From positions 2,454,202 to 2,518,201 of the forward strand of contig RPFO01000027.1 of NCBI GenBank assembly GCA_009746045.1: a stretch of DNA of 64,000 nucleotides. Reading direction: 5' to 3'. A program made the position numbers and the translations under genes. How positions within the stretch are numbered: position 1 is the first letter of the stretch; every line of letters starts with the position of its first letter. Origin of the DNA: Mesostigma viride (lineage: Eukaryota > Streptophyta > Mesostigmatophyceae > Mesostigmatales > Mesostigmataceae). The notes below the pieces were generated by a model. The model ran no database searches and was not told where the DNA came from. It saw only the letters and a program-made list of their open reading frames with translations. Shown in pieces: positions 1 to 9,829 of this stretch.

Positions 1-653
1 TACGATATACATACACTGGGGCAGCAAGCAGTTGCTGGATGGCCGATGTTGGTGTCTGCCGCGGGCCGCAACAATCCATTGCTGACCATCGTGGGATGGT
101 CCGTTGCGGACCATAATTTCCTCCGTCACTGGGTGGGGGGCTGCACAGGTCACAGCGCAATTTTGGGGAGTACAGCATCTACAGCGAGCGCACGTCGTGC
201 GATGGAATTCATGCGTAGTAGTCTGCAAATTGCGCGTTGTGGTAGCGATGTGGTGGTGACGTGGTGGCGACGTGATGGTGACGTGATATTTTGACAGTGT
301 TCACCTTGCCATTTTTGCAAACTGAAATTGTGTGCGCCCTCACCGCCACATCTCTTGCCGCTAGCACCAAACAGACGGTGCCTTTGGGGTGACGTGGCAC
401 AAGCGATCTTTTGTGCCCATGGGTAATAAAACCATCAAAATGTGTTGGCTTCTTTTCATGAGCACTGGTGTAGCGCGTGGCTATCGGGACGCGCTATATC
501 TATTGGGAGCACGTGGTGCACATGACCAATCTAGATGCGATGATGATAAACAAGCAATTCCATGCACTTCTGGATTTCCATGCACATACACTAGTAGCTA
601 CAATTTTAAGTCTGCCCCTCTACCCTAAGTCAATAAGGTAGGAAATTAAGTAA
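1..653. other. No gene recognised
   Basis: Only short frames without recognisable domains are present. A small open frame near the start of the window and another at 389-628 show no family signature and no conserved partner elsewhere in the window. I see no repeat unit here that recurs in the rest of the window. Confidence 0.5.
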
Positions 654-1300
654 GGGGACTCGGCGCGGCGAATTTTTTCCGTGCCGAAAAAATTTCCGCG
701 GTACCTTCCATACCGTGAAAAGTTGGTGCACGGTGCGCGCACACCTCAGGGAAGTGGCCATGGCGATAGTTACTTTTAGGCGAAATGTGACAAACTTGGC
801 ATCCTGAAGGCAGAAAATATGCTCGAATGTTGCACAAGATTAGTTACTGATTCTATTTTATTGCGGGATGGCTGTGATCTACAAAATCGCTTGATTTCTT
901 TCTTTACCATCGGCAGGGGGGAGCCGACCAGAAATTTCTATCGGGATTAATAAAGTAAAATGGATGCATGGGGCTGTGATTGTCGAGTTTTATAAGCTTC
1001 AATGGTCATAAGGGAAGCTCCTGGATCGATTATTTTTGAATCCGGAAAAAAAAAATCCCCGATGCTTTCTTTACCTTTTGCGTCATTTACGGTAAGATCG
1101 CAATTAGGCCTGCGCAATGTGCTAGCCTCTTCATGACGAGCTACTGGCCTCTTTTGCGCTCTTGGGCATACAAAAATGCCGGCTATGGTACACACGTCTT
1201 TTGTAAGCATTTTCAGGACTGGTTTCTTAGCTCGTTAAACGAAATATATTTGCCTTCTTTCCGGCCAGGTGCTGCCATTATATTGTGGGTCGTGGCGCTG
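654..1300 (+). mobile_element. Terminal part of an NTAA-target DNA transposon (third copy)
   Basis: The stretch begins GGGGACTCGGCGCGGCGAAT directly after GTAA. Its first ~110 bases match the left end of the transposon at 40455 and, in reverse complement, the right end of the one ending at 35161. All three share a GGCGC/GCGCC-rich fold, then TACCGTGAAA, GTGGTGCAC and TGGCCATGGCGA. Further in, scattered short matches persist in the same order (for example GATTGTC...TTTTAT, then ATGCCGG.AATGGTAC). No transposase is visible and the other end was not found; the copy appears truncated before the DIRS-like element that starts near 1397. Confidence 0.6.
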
Positions 1301-1396
1301 CATGGTTAGATTCCTAGATGGTTTTTTAGCGGCCTCGTTTAGGTCGTGGCTAGCCTGCTACAACGCGCGGCCTGTGGGGAAGGAGCCTTGCTTGGT

Positions 1397-3030
1397 TGAT
1401 CTTACGATCTGTTTTGCGACTACTAAGGGGAGCGGAGTGTGAGTGGGTGCCGCTGCCTCATGGCTGCCGTGCGAGATATGCTTCTGGAAAGGGTGAAAGT
1501 CCGTGCAAATGACCTTTGGACTACTCAAAAGTATTGGGACGTAGTTCTAAGTACTTCATTGGTAGGGCAATCTACTCCAAACTAGTTCAAACTAGGTGAA
1601 ACTAGTGTAGACTCGTTTAGGTGTAGCATAACCTGCCCAAGAGGCGGTCACTAAACACCTTGGTTGATGTACATTGTGGCTAAATGTAGTACAATGTCAA
1701 AAGAATCAGTACAAATGGGTCCTTTGTAGTACAACTGGTCAATGGCACCTGGGCGCCACGCCAGTACTGTACCGGACTTGCATCCGTCATCGTGCACATG
1801 CAATGCAGCCAATTTATTCAGGTAGCGAATGCAACACATGCTTTATTATCAGTTTTCAGAAAACTGATAATAAACCCTTCGTGGGTCATTCACTCGTTCT
1901 TTTTGCGCTCATCAAGCACAATATTTTCCGCATCATATTAAGTGATTCCGCAGCAAGGAATGGCGTGAAATAGACCCATTCCGAGGGCTTTCGCGCAAAC
2001 TGCACAAAATCTTTATTTTGCAACAAATAGGGATAGCACTGCGTTGGCCACTTTGATAGTGGGTTCCCTCGGTCCTGCCTACAAGGCAAGACTTGCAGCT
2101 TCTTCTAAAAATCCCCTAGACTCATTAGCACGCTATTTAGTGAGTGTGGGATATGAAATCGCAGCTAGCAGCGAGCCAGCACGATTCGGAAAGTATATCG
2201 CGTTTTCCTTGGAGCACAAACTGCCAGAGGGGTTCCTGGCCGAAATGGGGGCTGAGGGGGGCTTCGAAGGCTCTTAGGTGGGCGAAGATGTGTTGGGGGA
2301 CATGTCTGTGGCCTCGGGAGATGAGTCGGATGACGAGGCACCTCCAGCCGCAAATTTTTCTAACGATTTGGAGAAAATTTCGGCGACCATGGGCAACACC
2401 ACCATGGATGCTCAAAGGTCAAATCTGGAGGCTGGCACAGGTCACCCAAGGGGGTGGGGACTTGGGAGAGAGTGTGGTAGTGCCACACCATTTGTTGGGC
2501 GAGGCAACATATCGGGAGGCATCCCCCTGGTGGTTGGAGGGGTCAGGAGAAAGGGGGTAGGAGGCACGGCCTGAGGAGAGGGGGGGTGGCAAGGCGGCGG
2601 CAAGGGAGGGGCTTGGGGGGGGGGGCCTTTAGCCATGGACCCCACCATGATGGCCCGCATGGGGGCCAAAATGGGAGGGGGCCAACAAGGGAGGCATGGG
2701 AGTGACGGGGGGGGGGGGGGGGCCTACTGGTATGGAGGGAGGAGGGCACACCCATTTGGGCCCTCACAGTGGGTGCCGAGCGGGCTTACCCCTCAAACCC
2801 ACCCTGGGATGGCCCCAATGTGGGCCAGTGCGCTGCACCCCACGGGGGTGCCCCCCCCATGGGGGTACCTCCGCGGGTTTGGGGAAGGAACGGTGCCCGA
2901 GGACGGGGACTGGGTGCCTGCCCTCCCCCCCCCGGGGTATTGGGGAGCCGGGTGGCCAAGGGCTGGGGGCCCAGCCACTGGGCAAGGCCTAGGGGTGGCC
3001 AGGGGGGATGGGTGACGGCCCCCGCGTCCG
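1397..3030 (+). repeat. Left arm of inverted dimer (DIRS-like element D4)
   Basis: This arm holds a DIRS-type terminal region followed by gag-like coding sequence and is matched in reverse complement by 3235-4412. The terminal part starts with GATCTTACGATCTG, then GGGGAGCGGAGTG, an ACTAGT-rich stretch near 1570-1610, TGTAGTACAATGT and a GGCGCCACGCCAG block near 1750. The same order occurs in the D1 and D2 terminal repeats. The left arm carries about 450 bases (2420-2870) that the right arm lacks. Confidence 0.75.
1969..2574 (+). pseudogene. DIRS-like gag fragment, left arm of D4
   Basis: The frame reads through ...LATLIVGSLGPAYKARLAAS near 2040 and then ...GEDVLGDMSVASGDESDDEA from 2278, interrupted by one in-frame TAG at 2275-2277. 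The same TAG is present in the right arm, so it predates the inverted duplication or is tolerated. The acidic serine-rich stretch resembles the linker of other DIRS-like gag proteins here, but there is no diagnostic domain; assignment to gag rests on its position just inside a DIRS-type terminal region. No good ATG is visible, and the region 2580-3010 is low-complexity G/C-rich sequence encoding Gly/Pro. Confidence 0.5.
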
Positions 3031-3234
3031 CGGCGGGAGATGTGGAGCCGGCGGAGGGGTATCCCTTGCGCAGCTCCAACCCAACAGCCCGGGAGGGGTG
3101 CGGGGAGGTGCAACAACCCTCCTAAGTGCCAATCCGGCGGCCCCAGCACCGTCGTGGGCCAAAGCGGCCAAGTCTTAAGTGCCCGCACCGCACGTGCCGT
3201 TGCACCAGCAGCAGCAGCAGGAGCAACGGTCACC
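3031..3234. other. Spacer of D4 inverted dimer
   Basis: This is the non-palindromic centre between the two D4 arms, GC-rich with a short CAG/CTG run (poly-Ser, Gln or Cys depending on frame). No gene of its own is recognised. Confidence 0.5.
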
Positions 3235-4412
3235 CATCCCCCCTAGCCGCCCCCGGCCCCTTTCCCAGTGGCTAGGCCTCCAGCCCCCGGCCACCCCGCT
3301 CCCCAATACCCCGGGGGGGGTGTAGGCACCCAGTCCCCGCCCCCGGGCATCGCTCCTTCCCCCAGCCTGCTGGTGTACCCCCTTTGGCATTGATGGTGGT
3401 GTTGCCCATGGACGCCAAATTTTTCGCCAAATCGTTAGAAAAATTTGCGGCTGGAGGTGCCTCGTCATCCGGCTCATCTCCCGAGGCCACAGACATGTCT
3501 CCCAACACGTCTTCGCCCACCTAAGAGCCTTCGAAGCCCCCCTCAGCCCCCATTTCGGCCAGGAACCCCTCTGGCTGTTTGTGCTCCAAGGAAAACGCGA
3601 TATACTTTCCGAATCGTGCTGGCTCGCTGCTAGCTGCGATTTCATATCCAACACTCACTAAATAGCGTGCTAATGAGCCTAGGGGATTTTTAGAAGAAGC
3701 TGCAAGTCTTGCCTTGTAGGCAGGACCGAGGGACCCCCTATTAAAGTGGCCAACGCAGTGCTATCCCTATTTGCTGCACAATAAAGATTTCGTGCAGTTT
3801 GCGCGAAAGCCCTCAGAATGGGTCTATTTCACGCCATTCCTTGCTGCGGAATCACTTAATATGATGCGGAAAATCTTGTGCTTAATGAGCGCAAAAAGAA
3901 CGATTGATTTTGACTCGGAATCGGCAAAGAAAGTTGATACTGTAAAGCATGAGTCGCCATGGCCACCTCAAAAAATTGGCTGAATTGCATACGCACGGTG
4001 ACGGATGCAAGTCCAATACGGTACAGGCGTGGCGCCCAGGTGCCACTGAACAGTTGTACTACAAAGAACCCATTTCTACTCATTCTTTCGACATTGTACT
4101 ACGTTTAGTCACTGTCTACTTCAACCCAGGTGGTCATACCACCTCCTAAGCAGGTTGTGCTACACCTGAACGAGCCTGCATTGGCCTGAGCCGGTTGGAA
4201 CTTATTTGAAGTAGATTGTTCTACCCCATAGTACCAATGTAAGTACTTGGAAGTGTGTCTAAGAACTTAGAAGCAGTTCTGCGGTCATTTGCAGGGACTT
4301 TCACCCTTTTCAGGAGCATATCTCGCAGGTCAGCCATGAGGCAGCGGCACCGACTCGCACTCCGCTCCCCCTTCGTCGCAAAACAGGGAAACAAGATCTT
4401 AAGATCACCACG
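3235..4412 (-). repeat. Right arm of inverted dimer (DIRS-like element D4)
   Basis: Reverse-complement partner of 1397-3030. The gag-like stretch, the GGCGCC(C)AGGTGCC block, the ACTAG/TGTAGTACAA stretch and the GGGGGAGCGGAGTG(C/T)GAG motif all recur in mirror order. The arm ends at GATCTTAAGATC, directly abutting YR coding sequence on the plus strand at 4413. Identity by eye is clearly below that of the D2 arms, so this is an older duplication. Confidence 0.75.
3272..3740 (-). pseudogene. DIRS-like gag fragment, right arm of D4
   Basis: This mirrors the left-arm gag fragment, including the same in-frame TAG followed by GEDVLGDMSVASGDEPDDEA. It differs by scattered substitutions and a deletion of the G-rich segment. 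The reading frame runs out into Pro/Gly-rich low complexity. Non-functional as it stands. Confidence 0.5.
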
Positions 4413-4559
4413 CTTTTGGTGCGCGATCCCAAGGAGGACACCCAGGCGGTGCACAGACAGTGGTGGTGCAAGACCCCCTCTCGCTTTACCTGCTCGAGCA
4501 CCTGTGTGCTGGGTGGGAGCCCAAGGAGCCCTTGTGTGGGAGCCTCAACTACAGCCAGT
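4413..4559 (+). pseudogene. Tyrosine recombinase fragment, first part (D4)
   Basis: Plus-strand codons give LLVRDPKEDTQAV and, after a frameshift, VVVQDPLSLYLLEHLCAG and NYSQ. These align with the intact D1 recombinase stretch LLLRDPK...QAVVVVEPLSLSLTLL...SYSR. The fragment stops at 4559 and resumes at 11369: removing 4562-11366 and one copy of the TA target joins the two pieces without loss or gain of bases relative to D1. It is the C-terminal half of a DIRS-type YR, split by a nested insertion. Confidence 0.7.
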
Positions 4560-4660
4560 TAAAGTCATTCACGCCTTCAATTGGGTTCGAGGGTTTCTTT
4601 GGGTCAACCTAACTTAAGGCGCGAACCCAACTTAAGGCGTTAAGTTACCATAACTGGCGA

Positions 4661-4834
4661 CCCCCCGCCGTGCTGGTGGACTTTAGGGTGTCTTTTGATA
4701 GCTCTCGTCAAGGCCAAGCGAACTTCACCCGAGAATTCACCCCCAAGGTCGTATTTCGGGTCGTAACCGACTTGGCGGGATGCAAGTCATCAATCCGGCT
4801 CATGTAGGCAGGTGAAGCCCCACACAGCACGGTG
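4661..4834. other. No gene recognised
   Basis: GC-balanced sequence between the MITE end and the 44-base repeat that flanks D2. No coding or structural signal seen. Confidence 0.4.
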
Positions 4835-4878
4835 CTAGCCAAACCTGCCTAACTTGGTGTGCTACATAGTAGGGCATG
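4835..4878 (+). repeat. Left copy of 44-base direct repeat flanking D2
   Basis: The unit starts CTAGCCAAACCTGCC and ends AGGGCATG. It recurs at 8999-9042 with one mismatch, so it brackets the DIRS-like element D2 exactly. Confidence 0.75.
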
Positions 4879-5385
4879 ATTAATCTTACGATCGGGATTC
4901 CCTGATTTTGCCTGGGGGAGCGGAGGGATGGAAGTGCGCCGCTACCTTGGAGGCGCTACACCGTTGCCCAGTGGTGCAAGTCGACATGCGGGAGCCAAAC
5001 GGGGTGGCCACGGCCTCTCTGGAGGGTCTGGCAGCCTTGGATGGGCCTCAGATGTAGTTCAAACTAGTTCAAAGTTAGTACAGGTAGTACAAACAAGTTC
5101 AAACTAGTTCAATCAACTTCAACTAGTATCCAGGGACCCTCAAGATATGCCAGGTGGTTGCTAAACGGTTCAGGCATGACAGAACATGTGTGACATCATA
5201 AAAATGTAGTACAGTGTTGAAAAAAGTAGTATCAGGGCCCTAGATCTGGTACAGTAGTATTCTGAGGTCATTCTTACATGGAGCGCCACGCCAGCGGGGT
5301 ACCGCACTTGCGTTTGTCACGGATGCAACGTTGATGCGATGTATTTCAAGGTGGCTATGGCTGCCAAGCCAGCTTATCAGTTTTC
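4879..5385 (+). repeat. Split direct repeat A1 of D2
   Basis: Starts ATTAATCTTACGATCGGG and ends GCCAAGCCAGCTTATCAG. The same block is A2 at 8102-8606 and, in reverse complement, A2 of D1 (about 52458-52975). It contains an array of TTCAAACTAGTT-type decamers at 5035-5125, paired TGTAGTAC motifs near 5210 and a GGAGCGCC(A/G)CGCCAGCGGGG block near 5280. Confidence 0.75.
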
Positions 5386-5622
5386 AACACAACTAGAGCA
5401 ATACTCGTTTTTGACAAAGTTGGTGTCAAACTAATCGTGAGACAATAGCGGGCAATATTTTGACGGTTTTCGCACCAAGTTTTGACGGGTTTGCGCAAGA
5501 GGAGTAAAATTCCGCAAGGTAGAAACGAGTGACAAATTTTCAGTCCGAAATTTTTCTCAGTCTCCAAGATTGCAGAATATTGAGCCTAGTTGTGAGAAAT
5601 TTCTTCATCTTTGTATTCTATA

Positions 5623-6215
5623 ATGGCTAGTGATCACGAAGACACCACCCTTGAGGCAGTAGACCGAGATTTCTTATTAAATGTGAAAAATCGTATTTTC
5701 AGGGGGGCAAGGAGCTGTTAACGACTTTGAAGTTCTTGACTGAGTATCTCGGTCCAAACTGGGCCCAAAGGCTTATTACTATGTCCGAGGGTCGTTTGAC
5801 ATCATTGGGACAGATTCTCAAGACTGCAGGGCGCCAGATTAGTGAGGGGCCAAGTGATTCCGACATGGGTTCCATGTTGTGCAAGGCCATTACTCTAGAG
5901 ATGAAGGAGCCCCCAGTGGCCACTGCGGGCAAGGGGAAGACTGGTCCAGCCAGGGGCGAAAGGACCCGAAAGGATCCTCCCAGCAACGGCACCGACGAGG
6001 AAGAGGAGGACGCGACAAGCTGTGAGGATTTTTTGGACGCGCGCAAGCAGCTGGCCCCTGCTGCTGCTCGCGCCAAGGGAAAGAAGTCTCAGGGCAGGAA
6101 CCGAAAGCTGGCAGAGAATGCTGCCCTTCTGGCGGGCGTCCGCGAGCTCATCGGGGCGGAGTTGCAAGCCCTGGCGCGGGAGAAGAGGAGGGAAGCGAGG
6201 AAAGGGAAGAGCTAG
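5623..6215 (+). pseudogene. DIRS-like gag, left copy of D2
   Basis: The ATG at 5623 opens MASDHEDTTLEAVDRDFLLN, identical to the gag start of D1 (58330, minus). One A is missing from the run near 5688 compared with the right copy, which frameshifts the protein; the frame resumes with KFLTEYLGPNWAQRL. Downstream come an acidic DEEEEDATS stretch, an Ala/Lys-rich helix and a basic region, then TAG at 6213-6215 where D1 continues into an Arg/Ser region. No zinc knuckle is seen; function as gag is inferred from position. Confidence 0.65.
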
Positions 6216-6348
6216 CGCGAGGACAAGGGGGGCAAGGGCCATCCGAAGAGCAAGCGCTAGGAGAAGAGACGCGCGCGGCGCGGGAGCAGCCCAGGCTCGA
6301 CAGACACCAGTAGTGGGAGCGACGAGAGTCGCGGCAGCAGCGAGCGGG

Positions 6349-6394
<46 letters not shown>

Positions 6395-6397
6395 ACA
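6113..6397. other. Spacer of D2 inverted dimer with CAG run
   Basis: Sequence lying between the two inverted gag copies; it has no mirror partner. It includes an (AGC)n run at 6350-6392 that in the gag frame would encode the start of the Ser/Arg-rich region. The inversion junction lies at about 6398, immediately after CGACAGA. Confidence 0.65.
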
Positions 6398-6884
6398 GCT
6401 TTCGGTTCCTGCCCTGAGACTTCTTTCCCTTGGCGCGAGCAGCAGCAGGGGCCAGCTGCTCGCGCGCGTCCAAAAAATCCTCACAGCTTGTCGCGTCCTC
6501 CTCTTCCTCGTCGGTGCCGTTGCTGGGAGGATCCTTTCGGGTCCTTTCGCCCCTGGCTGGACCAGTCTTCCCCTTGCCCGCAGTGGCCAGTGGGGGCTCC
6601 TTCATCTCTAGAGTAATGGCCTTGCACAACATGGAACCCATGTCGGAATCACTTGGCCCCTCACTATTCTGGCGCCCCGCAGTCTTGAGAAACTGTCCCA
6701 ATGATGTCAAACGACCCTCACACATAGTAATAAGCCTTTGGGCCCAGTTTGGACCGAGATACTCAGTCAAGAACTTCAAAGTCGTTAACAGCTCCTCGCC
6801 CCCCTGAAAATACGATTTTTTCACATTTAATAAGAAATCTCGGTCTACTGCCTCAAGGGTGGTGTCTTCGTGATCACTAGCCAT
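6398..6884 (-). pseudogene. DIRS-like gag, right (inverted) copy of D2
   Basis: From the ATG at 6884 the frame reads MASDHEDTTLEAVDRDFLLN then KKSYFQGGEELLTTLKFLTE, nearly identical to the left copy and to D1. It has the full A run that the left copy lacks, so this copy is open up to the inversion junction at 6398, after which translation runs into antisense of the spacer and left arm (poly-Ala from the CAG run). Arm-to-arm differences are few, indicating a recent duplication. Confidence 0.65.
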
Positions 6885-7438
6885 TATAGAATACAAAGAT
6901 GAAGAAATTTCTCACAACTAGGCTCATTATTCTGCAATCTTGGAGACTGAGAAAAATTTCGGACTGAAAATTTGTCACTCAGTTCCACCTTGCGGACTTT
7001 TACTCCTCTTGCGCAAACCCGTCAAAACTTGGTGCGAAAACCGTCAAAATATTGTCGGCTAATGTCTCACGATTAGTTTGACACCAATCTTGTCAAAAAC
7101 CGTTAAGTATTGCTCTAGTTGTGTTGAAAACTGATCTCATGCCAGAACCGTTCAGCAACCACCTGGCATATCTTGAGGGTCCCTGGATACTAGTTGAACT
7201 AGATTGAACTAGTTTGAACTAGTTTGTACTACCGGTACTAACTTTGAACTAGTTTGAACTACATCTGAGGCCCCTCCAAGGCTGTCAAACCTTCCAGAGA
7301 GGGCGTGACCACCCCGTTTGGCTCCCGCATGTCGACTTGCACCACTGGGCAACGGTGTAGCGCCTCCTAGGTAGCGGCGCACCTCCATCCCTCCGCTCCC
7401 CCAGGCAAAATCAGGGAATCCCGATCGTAAGATCAATC
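6885..7438 (-). repeat. Inverted copy of D2 leader and A repeat
   Basis: Mirror of 4879-5622. About 190 bases of the A repeat (from the TGACAGAACATGTG block to CAAGCCAGCTTATC) are deleted at around 7133. It ends with GATCGTAAGATCAATC, abutting recombinase coding sequence at 7439. Confidence 0.75.
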
Positions 7439-7824
7439 AAGGCCAGGCCCAGGCAGTGGTGATTGTTGAGCCCCTTTCACTCACGTTGCTTGGCGCCCTG
7501 TGTGATGGGCGGGTGCACAACGAGCTGCTCTTTGGCGCACTCAGCTACAGCCGTTTCTTGCGGCGGTGGCACGCCGCGTGGGACCTCCTTGGCTTGCGGG
7601 GAATGTTTTCACCCTACAGCATGCGCCACGGGGGGGCCACTCATGACTACCTGCGCGGGGTACCAATCGCGGACATCCAAAAGCGTGGCCGGTGGCGCCA
7701 GTTTTCGTACGTGGACCATTACGTGGGGCTCCACCGCGCCCCGCAGGTGCGGGTGCCCCAGGTGGTGTGGTACCTCACGGGCAGACTGCCCCCCCGTGAC
7801 TGGCGTCGTCACTTTGGGCCGTAG
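7439..7824 (+). pseudogene. Tyrosine recombinase, C-terminal domain (D2)
   Basis: Open frame AGPGSGD/QAVVIVEPLSLTLLGAL... to GRLPPRDWRRHFGP and TAG at 7822-7824. The catalytic core is present: YSMRHGGATHDY (box II Arg), RGRW (Trp at the usual second His/Trp position) and VDHYVGLHR (nucleophilic Tyr). The N-terminal half with the first catalytic Arg (LRIGEAFKL in D1) is missing because the inverted arm joins within the domain, so it cannot recombine DNA alone. Nearly identical to the D1 C-terminus. Confidence 0.8.
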
Positions 7825-7853
7825 ATTTCGGCCATACTTCGGTGAGGCGCACT

Positions 7854-7869
7854 CTAGCGGACACGCTAG
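7854..7869 (-). promoter_or_regulatory. Hairpin downstream of YR stop (D2)
   Basis: CTAGCG-loop TGTC-CGCTAG on the minus strand, with an outer GGTGA/TCACC stem. The same hairpin lies 3' of the D1 recombinase and in three variant copies at 60.2-60.4 kb. Possible terminator, packaging or processing signal; role unknown. Confidence 0.5.
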
Positions 7870-7958
7870 GGCTTCACCAGCTGGAGGGTAAGGATGTGCC
7901 CTCCCATGGCTCCTGACGCGGTTTCCAGATGTACGGCCTGCGGCCAGGTTGGAGATGC

Positions 7959-8103
7959 GGGTCAAGTGGAAGCGGCGGTCAGGGACTGCCAAAAGATATT
8001 TTATGTCTCTAGGTCTACTAAGTCCGGACGGCATCAACATTTCGTGTAATAAATAAGTTCTGGTGCCCTTCAACCAGAAGTGGACCTAGGCAATGCACAG
8101 TGG
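7959..8103 (+). repeat. Split direct repeat B1 of D2
   Basis: Starts GGGTCAAGTGGAAGCGGCGG, includes AAAAGATATTTTATGTCTCT and ends GGCAATGCACAGTGG just before A2. Matches B2 at 8638-9000 and B1 of D1. Confidence 0.75.
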
Positions 8104-8637
8104 ATGATTGATCTTACGATGGGGATTCCCTGATTTTGCCTGGGGGAGCGGAGGGATGGAGGTGCGCCGCTACCTTGGAGGCGCTACCCAGTGGTGCAAG
8201 TCGACATGCGGGAGCCAAACGGGGTGGCCACGCCCTCTCTGGAGGTTCTGATAGCCTTGGATGGGCCTCAGATGTAGTTCAAACTAGTCCAAAGTTAGTA
8301 CAGGTAGTACAAACAAGTTCAAACTAGTTCAATCTACTTCAACTAGTATCCAGGGACCCTCAAGATATGCCACGTGGTTGCTGAACAGTTCTGGCATGAC
8401 AGAACATGTGTGACATCATAAGAATGTAGTACAATGTTGAAAAAAGTAGTATCAGGGTCCTAGATCTAGTACAGTAGTATTCTGAGGTCATTCTTACATG
8501 GAGCGCCGCGCCAGCGGGGTACCGCACTTGCGTTTGTCACGGATGCAACGTTGATGGGATGTATTTCAAGGTGGTTATGGCTGCCAAGCCAGCTTATCAG
8601 TTTTCCCCACCCACCTACCCTTTTTGTTTTGTCTTGG
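8104..8637 (+). repeat. Split direct repeat A2 of D2
   Basis: Second copy of the A repeat, from ATTGATCTTACGAT to CAGCTTATCAG (about 8606), followed by a short T/C-rich linker (CCCACCCACC...TTTTGTTTTG) also seen in D1. Confidence 0.75.
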
Positions 8638-8998
8638 GGGGTCAAGTGGAAGCGGCGGCCAGGGACTGCCAAAAAATATTTTATGTCTCTCTGTCTACTA
8701 AGTCCGGTCGGCTTCAACATATAAAGTTATTCACGCCTTAAGTTGGGTTCGTGGTTTTTGAGGGGTCAACCCAACTTAAGGCGTGAACCCAACTTAAGGC
8801 GTGAATGACTCTACTAAATTCTACTAATTTGAACTAAAGATACTAAAACATAGTATTCTGAACTACTTTGAACTAAGAACGCCAGAATTCAATTCGACCC
8901 AACTTAAGGCGTGAACCCAACTTAAGCCAACCCAACTTAAGGCGTGAATGACTGTAGTGTAATAAACAAGTTCTGGTGCCCTTCAACCAGAAGTGGAC
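8638..8998 (+). repeat. Split direct repeat B2 of D2, split by a MITE
   Basis: B repeat interrupted after CTTCAACATATA by the 231-base MITE and resumed with GTGTAATAAACAAGTTCTGG. It ends at GTGGACCTAG, where the right 44-base flanking repeat begins. Confidence 0.75.
8724..8954. mobile_element. TA-target MITE inside D2 B2 repeat
   Basis: Inverted ends AAGTTATTCACGCCTTAAGT and (reverse complement) CAGTCATTCACGCCTTAAGT; TA duplicated at 8722-8723 and 8955-8956. The uninterrupted site ...CAACATATAGTGTAAT... occurs in D1 near 53035, which proves the insertion. Inside are repeats of CCCAACTTAAGGCGTGAA and ACTAA/ACTACTTTGAAC motifs. Non-coding. Confidence 0.8.
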
Positions 8999-9042
8999 CT
9001 AGCCAAACCTGCCTAACTTGGTGTGCTACATAATAGGGCATG
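8999..9042 (+). repeat. Right copy of 44-base direct repeat flanking D2
   Basis: One mismatch (A for G) against 4835-4878. See the left copy. Confidence 0.75.
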
Positions 9043-9371
9043 CGCGTTTTATTATGAGTAATCGTAAACAGTGTTGTTAGTTTGATAGCTTGCCCTTGCA
9101 CCACCCGCCTGCCTTCCATCTTGACTAGTGTCAGGTGTCTCGTTTCTGCTTTAGTTTGTTGGACGCTGCCCCGTTGCCCGAATACAATTCGTTCCATTTG
9201 GCCTTATCCGTTTTGCCATTGGGTCGCATTTATCAGTGATGAGTCGGTTCAAATGTGACGAACGCCTTTGAACAACAAGCCGCCATCGATTTGCCCGTAC
9301 ATACGATACAATGATGACTGAATCAGCGGGTAACCAACTGACCAAGATCCGCAGCGTATTCTAGGTTGTAA
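9043..9371. other. No gene recognised
   Basis: No domain or repeat seen. Short open frames on the minus strand have no recognisable signature. Confidence 0.4.
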
Positions 9372-9829
9372 GGCCCGCTCTACACGGAAAGTTGGGAGGC
9401 CCCAAACCCAAAGAACAAAGTTTGGTCGGCGCGGGTCAGCGCATGGAATCCTGTAGAATCTGGGAGCGAGGTACGCATAACGCTCGGATTTGTCTCGATA
9501 GCCGATTTTCGTGAGTTTTCGTGTAGTTGCCCCTGTGTCCAGGATGTCAGAAGTCCGACGTGTTGAACGCAAGTTAACTTTCCTTTTCGGGTTTGGGGGG
9601 GGAAACTAGGTGTCTTGGCGAGACGTCACAAAGAAACTTGAACCCCTAAAAAGCGGGCCGGCAAGGAAAGTTTGGTGTGCGTCGAAAAGACAATTCCAGG
9701 TATCAAGAATCTCTGCTTACAGTTTTTGACGGACGATTTCCCGATTCCTCCGCCGACCCTCCTATCTTCATCTCGGCCCGCACGAACTTTCACTTTTACC
9801 CCCGCCCAACTTTCCGTGTAGAGCGGGCC
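9372..9829. mobile_element. Harbinger-like MITE (TAA target)
   Basis: Perfect inverted ends GGCCCGCTCTACACGGAAAG (continuing TTGGG) flanked by TAA at 9369-9371 and 9830-9832. A three-base TAA duplication with GGCC-starting ends is typical of PIF/Harbinger. The 458-base element has no transposase frame. Confidence 0.8.

Larger units (their letters stand above)
4879..8998 (+). mobile_element. DIRS-like YR retrotransposon D2 (defective, inverted-dimer form)
   Basis: Order on the plus strand: terminal repeat A1 (4879-5385), gag (5623-6215), unique spacer (6113-6397), an inverted copy of gag and A1 (6398-7438), the C-terminal part of the tyrosine recombinase (7439-7824), then B1-A2-B2 (7959-8998). 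This is the split-direct-repeat layout of PAT/Ngaro-type YR elements, but RT and RNase H are absent and replaced by the inverted copy of the 5' end. It cannot be autonomous. The MITE at 8724-8954 sits inside B2. Confidence 0.75.

Noticed and set aside
2580-3010. Gly/Pro-rich plus-strand proteins of about 100-126 codons
   Set aside because: Low-complexity G/C-rich stretch with long frames on both strands; no mirror conservation of any frame.
5895-6896. 333-codon minus-strand protein with a poly-Ala tract
   Set aside because: Only 6398-6884 is gag; the rest is antisense of the CAG run and of the inverted left gag copy.
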